This document shows positions 50,785-60,669 of a DNA stretch of 64,000 bases, piece by piece. The notes beneath the pieces are model-generated. The model had not been told where the DNA came from. It searched no databases and saw only the letters and a list, made by a program, of their open reading frames with translations. The position numbers were made by a program, and so were the translations under genes. The DNA lies in assembly GCF_900100845.1 (NCBI RefSeq), contig NZ_FNFP01000001.1:930001-994000 (forward strand), given 5' to 3'. The DNA is from Natronincola ferrireducens. Lineage in GTDB: Bacteria; Bacillota; Clostridia; Peptostreptococcales; Natronincolaceae. How positions within the stretch are numbered: position 1 is the first letter of the stretch; each line of letters begins with the position of its first letter.

Positions 50785-51573
50785 ATGAAAAAAAGAAACT
50801 TATTACAAATAATCATCATTTCATTGGTTTTATCTATTACAATTACTGCCTGTTCTTCACCCCAGAACAAGGGGAAGCAATTAACAGAAAAAAATGAATT
50901 GCATATAGCTGCAGCTGCCAGCCTAAGATTTGCTTTTGAAGAAATAGGTATGGTTTTTGAAGAGGAGACCAACACAAAGGTAATTTTTCAGTTTGGTTCT
51001 TCTGGAAACCTAGCCCAACAAATTATTAATGGTGCTCCTATAGACTTATTTGTAGCGGCTGACACTAAATTTGTTGAAGATTTAATAGAAAATGGGGATA
51101 TCATAGAGGAAACTAAAAACGTATATGCTATTGGAAGAATTGTATTGGCAGTAAATAGGAACGCCAATATAGAGGCAACAACCTTAGAAGATTTATTATC
51201 TAGTGATATAAAACATATAGCTCTAGCAAATCCCAATCATGCTCCTTATGGATTAGCAGGAAAGGAAGCCTTAGAAAACAAGGGACTATGGGACTTGATG
51301 GAGGAAAAATTAGTTTATGGAGAAAATGCTTCTCAAACTATGCAATTTGTACAGATGGGTAATGCACCAGTAGGCATAATTCCACTGTCTATTGCTAATG
51401 TAGAAGAAATTGACTTTTTTTTAATTGATGAAGAACTCCATAACCCAATAGAACAAATGCTAGGGGTAGTCAGCCATTCTAACAATCAAGAGTTTGCAAA
51501 AGACTTTGCTAAATTTGTGAATAGTACTGAGGGAAGAATCATTATGAAAAAATATGGATTTGATTTACCCTAA
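50785..51573 (+). CDS. modA: ModA, molybdate-binding lipoprotein
   Basis: 262 residues. Lipobox ITAC (about 17-20). ModA family motifs: LHIAAAASLRFAFEEIG, FQFGSSGNLAQQIINGAPIDLFVAAD, and LANPNHAPYGLAGKEAL, which supply the anion-binding serines and backbone. High-affinity molybdate (possibly tungstate) capture. ATG 50785 after AAGGAGG. Confidence 0.93.
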   Translation: MKKRNLLQIIIISLVLSITITACSSPQNKGKQLTEKNELHIAAAASLRFAFEEIGMVFEEETNTKVIFQFGSSGNLAQQIINGAPIDLFVAADTKFVEDLIENGDIIEETKNVYAIGRIVLAVNRNANIEATTLEDLLSSDIKHIALANPNHAPYGLAGKEALENKGLWDLMEEKLVYGENASQTMQFVQMGNAPVGIIPLSIANVEEIDFFLIDEELHNPIEQMLGVVSHSNNQEFAKDFAKFVNSTEGRIIMKKYGFDLP

Positions 51574-51590
51574 ATAAGGAGGAACAACTA

Positions 51591-52250
51591 TTGAATTGGT
51601 CACCAGTATATTTATCTTTAAAAATAGCGTTTTATTCTACAGTTATAACTGCGTTTATTGGAATCCCAATGGGATGGTTATTGGCTAGAGGTAGGTTTAT
51701 TGGCAAAGATATTCTTTCTTCCATAGTTACTTTACCAATGGTTTTACCACCAACTGTTCTAGGGTATTATCTATTAATATTAATCGGAAGACAAAGCATT
51801 ATTGGCAGATGGCTGCAAAGTGCTTTCAACATCAACTTGGTTTTCACATGGCAAGGGGCTGTGTTGGCAGCCACGATTGTTTCCCTTCCTTTAATGATTC
51901 GAGGGGTACAGGCTAGTATAGAAAGTGTAGATACAAATCTTGAAGATGTTGCAAGAACTTTAGGAAAGTCAGAGTGGACAGTATTTTTCCGTATTACCCT
52001 ACCATTAGCTTGGCAAGGGATCGTTGCAGGTACAGTACTTGCATTTGCTAGGGCAATGGGAGAGTTTGGTGCGACCTTAATGGTAGCAGGGAATATTCCA
52101 GGAAAAACCCAAACCCTATCTATCGCAATTTATGATGCAGTGCAAGGGGGTAATTATCAGCAGGCAAATTTTTTAGTTGTGTTGATTAGCGTTATTACCA
52201 TCATAAGTCTATTATTACTCAATAAATTTACCTATATTAGAAAGTGGTGA
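51591..52250 (+). CDS. modB: ModB, molybdate ABC transporter permease
   Basis: 219 residues, about five helices. Family features: WLLARGRFIGKDIL, LPMVLPPTVLGYYLL and the EAA-loop LEDVARTLGKSEWTVFFRITLPLAWQGI, GEFGATLMVAGNIPG. TTG start at 51591 behind AAGGAGGA. Overlaps modC by 7 bases. Confidence 0.93.
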   Translation: MNWSPVYLSLKIAFYSTVITAFIGIPMGWLLARGRFIGKDILSSIVTLPMVLPPTVLGYYLLILIGRQSIIGRWLQSAFNINLVFTWQGAVLAATIVSLPLMIRGVQASIESVDTNLEDVARTLGKSEWTVFFRITLPLAWQGIVAGTVLAFARAMGEFGATLMVAGNIPGKTQTLSIAIYDAVQGGNYQQANFLVVLISVITIISLLLLNKFTYIRKW

Positions 52251-52879
52251 GGATTTTGCTAAAAGTGAAAATACAAAAGAAGCTTGATGACTTTGTATTA
52301 GACAAGGAATGGGAAGTTAGAAAAGGAGAGGTCATTAGTCTTTTTGGACCATCAGGGTCAGGAAAAAGTCTAAGCCTTCAAGCTATCGCTGGGCTTGTTA
52401 CTCCTGATGATGGATATATTGAGATTAATGAACAATTGATATTTCATAAAGAAAGGAAAATATGTGTTCCCTCGAGGGATAGGGGTATAGGTTATGTTCC
52501 CCAAAACTATGGGCTTTTTCCTCATATGAAGATTGATGAAAACATTATGTTTGGCATGGTGGAAAAAGATAAAAATATAAAAGAAGAAAAAATGATGAAA
52601 TTATTAAGTTGTGTAGGGTTAGAAAACAAAAGAAACAAGTATCCTCAGCACCTATCAGGAGGAGAAAAACAAAGGGTGGCTATTGTTAGGGCTTTAGCTA
52701 CTAATCCTAAAGTACTATTATTAGATGAGCCCTTCTCGGCTGTAGATATTCCTATACGAAAAATTTTGCGTAATGAAATAAAAGAGTTTTTAACACGATG
52801 GAATATGCCGGTGGTGTTGGTAACCCATGATCCAGAAGATGTGGAGGTACTAGCAACAGAGGTTGTAGATTACTGTTAA
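52244..52879 (+). CDS. modC: ModC, molybdate ABC transporter ATPase (short form)
   Basis: 211 residues. Walker A GPSGSGKS, Q-loop VPQNYGLFPHM, signature LSGGEKQRVAIVRAL, Walker B VLLLDEPFSAVD, H-loop THD. E. coli ModC has about 350 residues with a C-terminal molybdate-binding domain; this one stops right after the H-loop region, so it lacks the regulatory part. Start: GTG 52244 (overlap) or TTG 52256. Molybdate feedback within this module must act elsewhere. Confidence 0.9.
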   Translation: MVRILLKVKIQKKLDDFVLDKEWEVRKGEVISLFGPSGSGKSLSLQAIAGLVTPDDGYIEINEQLIFHKERKICVPSRDRGIGYVPQNYGLFPHMKIDENIMFGMVEKDKNIKEEKMMKLLSCVGLENKRNKYPQHLSGGEKQRVAIVRALATNPKVLLLDEPFSAVDIPIRKILRNEIKEFLTRWNMPVVLVTHDPEDVEVLATEVVDYC

Positions 52880-53041
52880 GTGATGTTGTATAGAAAAAGC
52901 ATTTTAACAAATTATCGACCTAGATACTATAGGAAAAAACATGGAATTGAGGTTAGGTTATGGATTGTGTTATATTGAATTGAGAAGATTAAGTCTAGTA
53001 TTTTTAAATATTAATATACTGTCCTATGGAGAGATGAACAA

Positions 53042-53692
53042 ATGAGGAATAAAGTAGTATTAGTACATGGATTTAATAAAGATCATAATGATATGATAGT
53101 ATTAAAGAAAAACCTAGAAAAAATGAATTATCATGGACTGTTAGTAAATTTGCCCTTGACATTTAAAACAATAGATGGCTGTAGGGCTATTTTTGAAAGT
53201 AAAATAAAAACTATATTAGATAGATCAAATCAAGATGAAAAGATTTACCTTGTTGGACATAGCACAGGGGGATTAATTATAAGAAACTTTTTATCTACTA
53301 CAAAATATTTAAATAGAATATCTAGAGTTGTTTTAATAGCAACGCCTAATCAAGGAAGTGTACTTTCAGATTTATTTAACAAAGCTATTCCACGTAGGTT
53401 AAATGTATTTAAAACATTAGAATCTTTAAAAACTGACAACGTTAAGAAGCTGCATTTAAAAAATATAATTGACACTGTTGAAGTTGGAGGTATTGCAGGA
53501 AATAGAAACAATTTATTATTAGGACATCTAATAAATGAAGAGAATGATGGAAGAGTTGAAGTTAGCTCTGTAAAATATAGAGGTTTAAAAGATTTTATTA
53601 TTCTTCCTTATGGCCATAAGGAAATACACTATCAATTTGAAACTGCAAAATTAGTAGATAGTTTTTTGCAAAATGGTAAGTTTTGCAGGTAA
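53042..53692 (+). CDS. Alpha/beta hydrolase (lipase/PGAP1-like)
   Basis: 216 residues, cytosolic. KVVLVHGFNKDHNDM gives the oxyanion loop, GHSTGGLIIR the nucleophile elbow (Ser about residue 75), and DGRVEVSS plus HKEIH supply candidate acid and His. Closest in type to lipases of the class with HGF and GHSTGG. Monocistronic. It marks the beginning of the accessory region. Confidence 0.8.
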   Translation: MRNKVVLVHGFNKDHNDMIVLKKNLEKMNYHGLLVNLPLTFKTIDGCRAIFESKIKTILDRSNQDEKIYLVGHSTGGLIIRNFLSTTKYLNRISRVVLIATPNQGSVLSDLFNKAIPRRLNVFKTLESLKTDNVKKLHLKNIIDTVEVGGIAGNRNNLLLGHLINEENDGRVEVSSVKYRGLKDFIILPYGHKEIHYQFETAKLVDSFLQNGKFCR

Positions 53693-53974
53693 AATATATA
53701 ACACTATTTATCCAATCATAAATACAATATAGTCATTGCTTTAACTACAGTTTATCTCTTTGGACATAAAAGATGGGTTAGGCGAAATAGACGGAAGGGA
53801 TAAGAACTATTTATATAACACAATAGGAGAAGAGAATATAAATATTACTTAAACTCTTGCAATCAATGATTCTCTGCAATATTATGGCATTCAAAGCTTC
53901 AAAGGCATACAATAACAATAACCAAAGCGTTCACATTACAGCGTATAAATTCTTATATATCAGGAGGTATTATT

Positions 53975-54205
53975 ATGAAGAGGTGGATAAACGAAATATT
54001 TGAGTCTACAAAGCAATATACTATGTGGGATTTTAGTCTTTTGAAAATTTGTCTTGTCTCTATGGGCATACTCTTTGGAGTCTATTTTTCACAATTCTTT
54101 TTGTCTTATATATCTATAGTGTGGATTATAGCTATAGTCTCATATGTTTTTATTATGTATAAAACATTTGTAAAATATTTCAGGAGAAAAAGTTCAAGGA
54201 AATAA
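53975..54205 (+). CDS. Small membrane protein with two helices
   Basis: 76 residues: helices at about 26-43 and 46-64, basic C-terminus (KYFRRKSSRK). ATG 53975 after CAGGAGG. No family recognised. Confidence 0.6.
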   Translation: MKRWINEIFESTKQYTMWDFSLLKICLVSMGILFGVYFSQFFLSYISIVWIIAIVSYVFIMYKTFVKYFRRKSSRK

Positions 54206-54440
54206 TATGGTCATGGCACGTTAGGCATCATACCTATAGAAGTAATAGAACAGATAATGACACAAAAGAAATTTTAGAATGTGATAAAAAAGTGTTGAAT
54301 TAATGTATGGTAATTTCAAAATGTAAAAAGCAGCTGTATATCAATACTGACATAGAAAATATTATAATTTAGTAAGTTTGAATTTTAAGGGTAAATAGGC
54401 TATTAAAATAGATTTTAATAAGGGTTTAGGGGGAGACTAT

Positions 54441-54836
54441 TTGAACAATGAAGAAAATTTCATACTTTTTAAAAAAATGTTTGAGGAAACATTTTATAAT
54501 CCTAAATTTAAAACCAGAAAATTTCATGAACTGGATCAAGATCTAGAGGGGCTACAAGATACAATTGCAGGTCCATTTTATAGTATATATACAAATAAGA
54601 ACTGTGATTATGTTTTTGAAGGAGATAGAGAGGTATTTAAAGGTATAAAAAGTTGTGAAGACTATCTAAATTGGTGCTTAGATATCATTAAAGATTATAA
54701 AAATATGGTGAATGAAATAAAGGCCTGTAGTGAGGATGAGAAAGAAGATAAAGAGGTATTATTATCTAAAGCAATAGTAATGGAGAAGATGTCTTATTTG
54801 GCTTTTAATATACAAAACGATATATTGAATGAGTAA
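54441..54836 (+). CDS. Unrecognised acidic helical protein
   Basis: 131 residues, no membrane segment, acidic and helical (KKMFEETFYNPKFKTRKFHE near the start). TTG 54441 follows AGGGGGAG. No family recognised. Followed by the structured intergenic elements. Confidence 0.6.
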   Translation: MNNEENFILFKKMFEETFYNPKFKTRKFHELDQDLEGLQDTIAGPFYSIYTNKNCDYVFEGDREVFKGIKSCEDYLNWCLDIIKDYKNMVNEIKACSEDEKEDKEVLLSKAIVMEKMSYLAFNIQNDILNE

Positions 54837-54964
54837 TATATCTTAAAATAGTACAATTTTCAAATATTAGGACTGAAATATATGGGATAGTGATAGTTAA
54901 TAAATCGTCAAGGATCACATCGGACCACATTCACTCTTAGGGTAAAGATTTGGGGCATGGTGAG

Positions 54965-54986
54965 GGTTAGGAATGGCAAAACGGTA
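54965..54986 (+). repeat. Short copy of the GGAATGGCA-ACG intergenic motif
   Basis: GGTTAGGAATGGCAAAACGGTA resembles the ends of the longer repeats at 57391-57445 and 58086-58138 (GGAATGG-A-A-ACGTTA). It is found in the gap after an accessory gene, like the others. Confidence 0.4.
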
Positions 54987-55062
54987 TAAAAAACCGTCCG
55001 CTATTGAAAAGTATAGCTTATCTAAGACGAAAGATTTATGATGTGTTCAAAGACTGTAATAT

Positions 55063-55185
55063 GCAGGCAGGGCTCCGTGGGGCATACGGATTCGTATAAC
55101 GGAGGCTTAACAGACATCAGAAGGGGATTTTTAGAGAAAGTCTGACGCTGTTAAGCCCCAGGGCGTTATATGCCATCCCTGCTGC
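55063..55185 (+). other. Large multi-step palindromic element
   Basis: Nested complementary blocks: GCAGGCAGGG (55063-55072)/CCCTGCTGC (55177-55185), GGCATA (55081-55086)/TATGCC (55169-55174), TAACG (55097-55101)/CGTTA (55164-55168), GGCTTAACAG (55104-55113)/CTGTTAAGCC (55148-55157), TCAGA/TCTGA around a 20-base apex. GC-rich against its surroundings and without an ORF. It resembles a folded recombination site or structured RNA. The rest of 54837-55299 shows nothing else. Confidence 0.6.
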
Positions 55186-55299
55186 AAAATAGTGGTAATA
55201 GCTAAAAGGAAGATGTTAGAGATAATCATATCTGATGAAAAGGGTGAGATAAATGTGGTAGTTGATACAATTCAATACTATTAAAAGGGGGAAGGGCAG

Positions 55300-55809
55300 A
55301 TGCCATTAAAAACAAATATGAAATATAAATTAGTTTTACTAGTCTTGTTACCGCTTATAGTAGGTTGTTACGTTGAGGGACTAATGAGATTAGGAATGAC
55401 AAGAAATAATCAGGTGTATTTTCAACTAGCCAGTCTTTTGCATGTTCCTTGGATATATGGCGGTGGTATGGCAATTTGGTTTTTTGTGGGAAGAGCATTT
55501 GGTAATTTAAACATGAATGCAACAAAAAGTTTTATTTTAGGCAATATTGCATGGAGTATTTTAATTAGTCTATACATTTGGCAATTGTTATTAGACATTA
55601 CTAGTAGAAACGCTTTTTTAGTAAACACAGCTCATTATTATGCTTTAGGCTTTTTAGGATCAGGGATTCGTATTATAACATTATTTACAAATGACATCCA
55701 AGTAAGTATAGCTTTGATAATCGCTTATTTTTTAATGCTTGTAGTATTTAGCTTAGGATTTTATTCGGCATTGAAATCTAAATCATCAGAATCTAATTTG
55801 TCAAGTTGA
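55300..55809 (+). CDS. Unrecognised four-helix membrane protein
   Basis: 169 residues with hydrophobic helices at about 10-27, 46-65, 82-102 and 135-158. No motif. ATG 55300 behind GGGGGAAGGG. Codon use is like the neighbours. Confidence 0.65.
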   Translation: MPLKTNMKYKLVLLVLLPLIVGCYVEGLMRLGMTRNNQVYFQLASLLHVPWIYGGGMAIWFFVGRAFGNLNMNATKSFILGNIAWSILISLYIWQLLLDITSRNAFLVNTAHYYALGFLGSGIRIITLFTNDIQVSIALIIAYFLMLVVFSLGFYSALKSKSSESNLSS

Positions 55810-55887
55810 TTAATAAAAGTAATAGTTGATAAGGCCACATCATCTATTAAATCTACCACACTTAGATACGTTGTTCAAGATACTTAG

Positions 55888-56298
55888 AATCGCTACTTAA
55901 TTTTTGCACAACTGAAGAATATAAATAAAATTCAAGTAATAACAGCTATGGGAAATCCTGCCTATGGTGCTGACAGCAAAATTATTACTGATACAAAAGA
56001 AATAAGACTATTTGTTGATACTTTCAATAGTGCACTTATTGGTAACAAGATTGATAGTAAAGATATTGGTGTTGCTAGTGCAAGTTATTACTATTTCTAT
56101 TTTAACGATGAATTATTAGCTGTATTTACCTTCAATTTCAATGGAAATGACACAAATATCATTTGGCATAACAACAATTATTATTGTGTTAATTACGATG
56201 AAAATCTAAAAACACCATTTGAATTATATCGAAACTCTAATGCAGAGGTTATTATAGTAGATGAAAGAGGTAATAAAATGGAAAGACCTCAAGAGTAA
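55888..56298 (+). pseudogene. 5'-truncated gene for a small secreted-type protein
   Basis: The frame is open from 55888 and reads protein-like before the first ATG (55948; upstream residues AQLKNINKIQVITA), but no start codon or ribosome site precedes it and a stop ends it at 55885-55887. ATG 55948 has no ribosome site. The intact relatives I recall begin with a signal peptide, so the front appears lost. The remaining domain (GNPAYGADSKIITDTKEIRL, ASYYYFYF, KTPFELYR) is of unknown function. Confidence 0.5.
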
Positions 56299-56361
56299 GT
56301 TCGTGAGAAGAATATGTGCTTGTATTCAACTCTTCTCATTTTGATATTGGAGGATGATATT

Positions 56362-57303
56362 ATGTTTTTTAAAATTAGCGTTGTTTTACTAGGTTTACTA
56401 GCACTAAGCACAGTTTACCATCAGATACAAAAAAAAATTGAAGTTAACAAGAATCCGGCTCCTGGCGAAATGATCAGAGTTGGAGACGGAAGAATGCATA
56501 TCTATGGCAAAGGAGAAGGGTCACCTGCAATATTATTTACATGTGGTAATGGTATGGGATTTACCCTAGGCAATTATTATCCTGTCTTTTCCGCATTAGC
56601 AAAAAAAACTAGGGTTGTGATTTATGACCGCTTTGGGTACGGGTGGAGTGATTCTACTTCAAGGCCAAGGACTATGAAACAAATTAATGAAGATCTTTAT
56701 GAATTACTTGATAAATCACCAGAAACTGGTCCCTTTATTTTGGTGGGACATTCTTTAGGAGCCACTGAAGTAGTGGAATTTGCTCAGCGCTACCCAGAAT
56801 TGGTAGTAGGTGTAGTTACACTGGATGGAACCTCTCCGACATTCTATAGAAATAGAAAAAGTCTTCATGCCCAGAACACTGTTGCGGCTGCTATAGCGAG
56901 GTTGTTAAGTGCAACTGGATTATTAAGGATATTAACTAACATTAATCTGTTGTCCACCGCAGGAGCTTCAAGTCCAAAAGAGATAGTAAAAATAACTAAC
57001 ATGATGACATATAACAGAGTCTACAGTCATGAAGCTGTAGAGGAAGTAAAAGCTCTGATAAATAATGACCAGGAGCAAAGCACTCTTGGGGATATCCCTG
57101 TTTTGATTTTGACAGCAGATAACCTAAAAATGAAGAAAAAACAGGCAGAAATATATCAGTACTTTGTAAATAGCCAAAAGGAACTGTTAACCTTGTCTTC
57201 GAAGAGTAGGCAAAAGATAATCGAAAATGCAGATCACTTCTTTCCAATTAAAAAGCCTGATATTGTTATTGAAGAGCTACTGAATTTTCTTGATACATTG
57301 TAG
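56362..57303 (+). CDS. Alpha/beta hydrolase, membrane-anchored
   Basis: 313 residues. N-terminal helix (about 2-18), then an alpha/beta hydrolase fold: FTCGNGMGFTLGN (oxyanion side), DRFGYGWSDST, nucleophile elbow VGHSLGATEV, and the acid/His (ILTAD and NADHFFP). The DRFGYGWS-type wording is shared by esterases and epoxide/haloalkane-type hydrolases. ATG 56362 after TTGGAGG; an in-frame ATG 48 bases upstream precedes the ribosome site. Confidence 0.82.
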   Translation: MFFKISVVLLGLLALSTVYHQIQKKIEVNKNPAPGEMIRVGDGRMHIYGKGEGSPAILFTCGNGMGFTLGNYYPVFSALAKKTRVVIYDRFGYGWSDSTSRPRTMKQINEDLYELLDKSPETGPFILVGHSLGATEVVEFAQRYPELVVGVVTLDGTSPTFYRNRKSLHAQNTVAAAIARLLSATGLLRILTNINLLSTAGASSPKEIVKITNMMTYNRVYSHEAVEEVKALINNDQEQSTLGDIPVLILTADNLKMKKKQAEIYQYFVNSQKELLTLSSKSRQKIIENADHFFPIKKPDIVIEELLNFLDTL

Positions 57304-57390
57304 ACCGGTGCATCATCTAAGGCTCAGTGATTCTGTATTTCTATCTGAGGACATTTACTCAACCCTCTCACTGGGTGTAAGCACCGCTAA

Positions 57391-57445
57391 GGGGTATTCC
57401 TATCGGGGCCAGTTGGAAGGGGTTGGGAATGGAAGAGACGTTATG
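57391..57445 (+). repeat. Intergenic repeat copy A (GGGTATTC ... ACGTTA)
   Basis: Shares GGGTATTC, GGGGCC-AGTT, GGAATGG and ACGTTA, in the same order and spacing, with 58086-58138. It lies between two accessory genes. A 65-codon ORF over this region is not supported. Confidence 0.6.
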
Positions 57446-57580
57446 TGTAATAGTCGCTATCGGGTATTCAATTTTGGTCTTTCATGATAGAGATTAACAA
57501 GTTTTACATAACATTAATAATATAGAGCTAAATAACATTTTTTAAACCATAAAAGCATTAGTGAAAATGAGGTGGTATTC

Positions 57581-58039
57581 TTGAAAAAAGTAAAAATATT
57601 ACTATTATTTTTTATCATATTAATAATTACTGGCTGTAATAAATACATTGAAAATCAAAGTATAGAAAATGACGGAACAAAAGTCATAATAATAGGGCAT
57701 TATACTAAACCTAAATCTATAAATAATGAAAACACAATTATAGTTGATAGACATGGAAGAGAATATTTAGAGTTTATAGTGGAAGGAGTCATATCAGACT
57801 TTGAGCTTGTTGGTTTAGAATGGGACGATGCTGAAAATGCTTTAAAAGAAAAGGATGTTTTAACTGAATTAGGCAAGTTAGAGAATAAGACAGTTATCAT
57901 AAAGACATTCCTACCAGAGGGAATTCCCTTTGAAAAAATAAAATGGAAAAGCACAGCTGGTAATAGTTATGACTATATAATTGCAGAATATTCTTTAGTT
58001 GGTGAATGTGAAAATTATTTAGAACTTAATATTGAATAA
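57581..58039 (+). CDS. Lipoprotein of unknown function
   Basis: 152 residues. Lipobox ITGC (about 15-18) after KKVKILLLFFIILI; beta-rich mature part. TTG 57581 is preferred, with GAGGTGG five bases upstream. No family recognised. Confidence 0.65.
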   Translation: MKKVKILLLFFIILIITGCNKYIENQSIENDGTKVIIIGHYTKPKSINNENTIIVDRHGREYLEFIVEGVISDFELVGLEWDDAENALKEKDVLTELGKLENKTVIIKTFLPEGIPFEKIKWKSTAGNSYDYIIAEYSLVGECENYLELNIE

Positions 58040-58085
58040 TTAGAGAATAGAGACTATTAAAGATAAATTATTTATGTTATTGAAT

Positions 58086-58138
58086 AGGGTATTCTTTTGG
58101 GGCCCAGTTCGAAAGTGTCAGGAATGGCAGAAACGTTA
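58086..58138 (+). repeat. Intergenic repeat copy B (GGGTATTC ... ACGTTA)
   Basis: Same layout as copy A. Within it GTGTCAG...CTGACAC forms a hairpin (to 58146). The group II intron sits 78 bases downstream. Confidence 0.6.
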
Positions 58139-58797
58139 GCTGACACCACAATGTCAGGGCAGGATGTTGGGGTTAATGGTTTGCCTGATGTTACTGAACA
58201 TCAGATGAAAAATGTGGTGCGACAAGAAGTCGCTAGATGGTAGTGTTTCAATAAGAAGCTATGTTAGTTACTAAACATATCCCTGCTCGAAACTGCACTC
58301 CGAGTAATTGGTCTGTAGGTTGCATGAGAGTTAAATACCTAATGTATCTGTTTTACACAGGAGCAATACAGGGTTAAGGGAAGAATGGGAGAGTATAAGC
58401 GAAAGCTGAATCTTTGTAATCTTCGTTAACATCAATAAGTGTACTGTGGAGAAATAAGCTTACTATGGATAGGAAAGATTGTATCGCATTCCAATCGTGC
58501 AGTAACCCAAATATCCATCGGAGTAAAGAAGGATACTTACTCATTCGAATCTACTACTAGCGGAACTTGGTAAGCCCTTTGTGTTCCTCAATAAACAGAG
58601 GTAGGGTAATCGCAAGAAAACTACAATACCAGAGGGTAAAGGATTGTGGAGAAAGCAAATGCCAATAGGATGAAAGTCTAGGGGAATCCATAACCCGTTG
58701 GATAGGATTTCATAATCCACTCGAAAGAGGGCAGACTTCCACATGGTCATCAACATGAAAGAAAACGGAAAGAAGTATCTTTAAGGAGAGACATGTT

Positions 58798-60618
58798 TTG
58801 AAAACTATTAAAAAATTTAATACGTCGGCTGTTTCTCCACATATTGAGAGCTTTGAAATGATTAACTGGAAGAAAATAAACAAATATGTGAAGAAACTTC
58901 GCCAACGGATTTTTCGTGCCGAACAGTTGGGGCAAAAAAGGAAAGTAAGAAAGCTTCAAAGACTAATGATTAAAAGCAAAGCTAATCTACTACTGTCAAT
59001 AAAAAAGGTTACACAAATTAATAAAGGTAAAAAGACTGCTGGGGTAGATGGGATTAATGCACTTACATCAAAGGATAGATTAGCACTATACAATCTACTC
59101 AAAGAGTATAACGTTAAATATATAAGACCTAGACCAGCAAAAAGGATATATATCCCAAAGAAGAATGGAAAAATGAGACCTCTTGGGATACCAATAATCA
59201 AGGACAGAATATTTCAGAATGTTGTAAAAAATGCCCTTGAACCCCAATGGGAAGCAAGGTTTGAATCATCATCCTATGGTTTTAGACCTAAGCGAAGTAC
59301 CCGAGATGCCATTTGTAATTTATTCAGTAAGCTATCAGCAAGAAGTAGAAAACAATGGGTTTTTGAAGGGGACTTTAAAGGATGTTTTGATAATCTCAAC
59401 CATCAATATATCATGGATTGCCTAGAAGGATTTCCTGCTAAAGATACCATATATAAATGGCTTAAGGCAGGATATGTTGATAATAACTCTTTTAATGATA
59501 CAACTACAGGAACCCCTCAAGGCTCAATTGTGTCACCTTTACTAGCAAATATTGCTCTACATGGTATGGAGAAAGAACTCGGTGTTAAGTATTATCGGGA
59601 TAGAGAATATTACAAAGTATCAAGAAACTCCGTGGGAATAGTAAGGTTTGCTGATGACTTTGTAATTGTTTGCAAAACAAAGGAAGAAGCTGCCACCATG
59701 TATGGAAAACTTGAACCATATCTTGAAAAAAGAGGATTAACTCTTGCAGAGGATAAAACAAAAATAACCCATATTAGCGAAGGTTTTGACTTTCTAGGAT
59801 TCAACCTAAGAAAATATAAAACTAACAGCGGTATGAAGCTATTAATAAAACCATCAAAAGCAAGTGTGAAAAAAGCTAGAGAAACAATAAAGGGTTTATT
59901 TAAACAACTGAGGGGAAGACCAGTATCAGATTTAATCACAAAATTAAATCCTATTACAAGAGGAATAGGAAACTATTGGTCAAGTCAAGTGGCAAAGAAA
60001 ATATATAGTAACATGGATAGATACATTTGGATTAAGGTGCGAAAGCATCTTAAGACTCTACATTCAAATAAATCCTTTAAATGGATTTACAAGAAATATT
60101 TCAAACCCGATTACACAGGTGTAAGTAAATCCCAATGGATACTAACAGACCCTCACAATCATAAAACACAACTATTCAAAATGAGCTATATACCAATAAG
60201 AAGGCATGTGATGGTGAGATACAAGAACAGTCCTGATGATGCAGGTCTAAAGGAATATTTTGAAGAAAGAGATAGGAAAGAATTTATAAGAGACAATGTT
60301 TTAAGTAGAAGGAAATTAGCGAAACGTAGCAATTATAAATGCAGGATATGTAGAGAGTCATTAGTTGGCGAGGAATCATTAAAAATTAATCAAATTGTTA
60401 CCTTTAAATTGGGTGGAGATGAGCGATATGATAACCTAGAACTGCTACATAAAAGTTGTCATGAGCAACATCAGAAACTACTTGAGAACTATGGTGGAGG
60501 TAAGAATTTGCCAAAAGTCATGGAGTTCTTCAAGTGTAAACAAGTAGAACCCAATAGCCAAGAGGGATATAAGTTGATGAAGGAAGCTTTTAAGAAATTT
60601 AAATACCAACTAGTTTGA
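58798..60618 (+). CDS. ltrA: Group II intron reverse transcriptase/maturase with HNH nuclease domain
   Basis: 606 residues. RT domain (about 75-340) with RPLGIPIIKDRIFQ, catalytic RFADDFVIV (about 281-289) and DFLGF; maturase domain X (about 350-470); C-terminal HNH endonuclease with CRIC (about 516-519) and LELLHKSCHEQH. Splices the intron RNA and carries out retrohoming. TTG start at 58798 after AAGGAGAG. Confidence 0.93.
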   Translation: MKTIKKFNTSAVSPHIESFEMINWKKINKYVKKLRQRIFRAEQLGQKRKVRKLQRLMIKSKANLLLSIKKVTQINKGKKTAGVDGINALTSKDRLALYNLLKEYNVKYIRPRPAKRIYIPKKNGKMRPLGIPIIKDRIFQNVVKNALEPQWEARFESSSYGFRPKRSTRDAICNLFSKLSARSRKQWVFEGDFKGCFDNLNHQYIMDCLEGFPAKDTIYKWLKAGYVDNNSFNDTTTGTPQGSIVSPLLANIALHGMEKELGVKYYRDREYYKVSRNSVGIVRFADDFVIVCKTKEEAATMYGKLEPYLEKRGLTLAEDKTKITHISEGFDFLGFNLRKYKTNSGMKLLIKPSKASVKKARETIKGLFKQLRGRPVSDLITKLNPITRGIGNYWSSQVAKKIYSNMDRYIWIKVRKHLKTLHSNKSFKWIYKKYFKPDYTGVSKSQWILTDPHNHKTQLFKMSYIPIRRHVMVRYKNSPDDAGLKEYFEERDRKEFIRDNVLSRRKLAKRSNYKCRICRESLVGEESLKINQIVTFKLGGDERYDNLELLHKSCHEQHQKLLENYGGGKNLPKVMEFFKCKQVEPNSQEGYKLMKEAFKKFKYQLV

Positions 60619-60634
60619 GGTAAAAAGATGGCTT

Positions 60635-60669
60635 GAGCCGTATGTTTTGAAAGAAACAAGTACGGTTCT
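60635..60669 (+). ncRNA. Group II intron domain V
   Basis: Compact 35-base hairpin: GAGCCGTAT pairs with GTACGGTTC, apex GAAA; the catalytic core of the intron RNA. Confidence 0.85.

Noticed and set aside
55063-55185. Classical integron attC site
   Set aside because: The GCTTAAC/GTTAAGC pair fits the R-box consensus, but the other repeats (ACGTTAT, ACGTTAG) do not give GTTRRRY and no integrase is in the window. Kept only as a structured element.
57290-57487. 65-codon ORF
   Set aside because: Overlaps the end of the hydrolase gene and a repeat; no ribosome site; unlikely composition.
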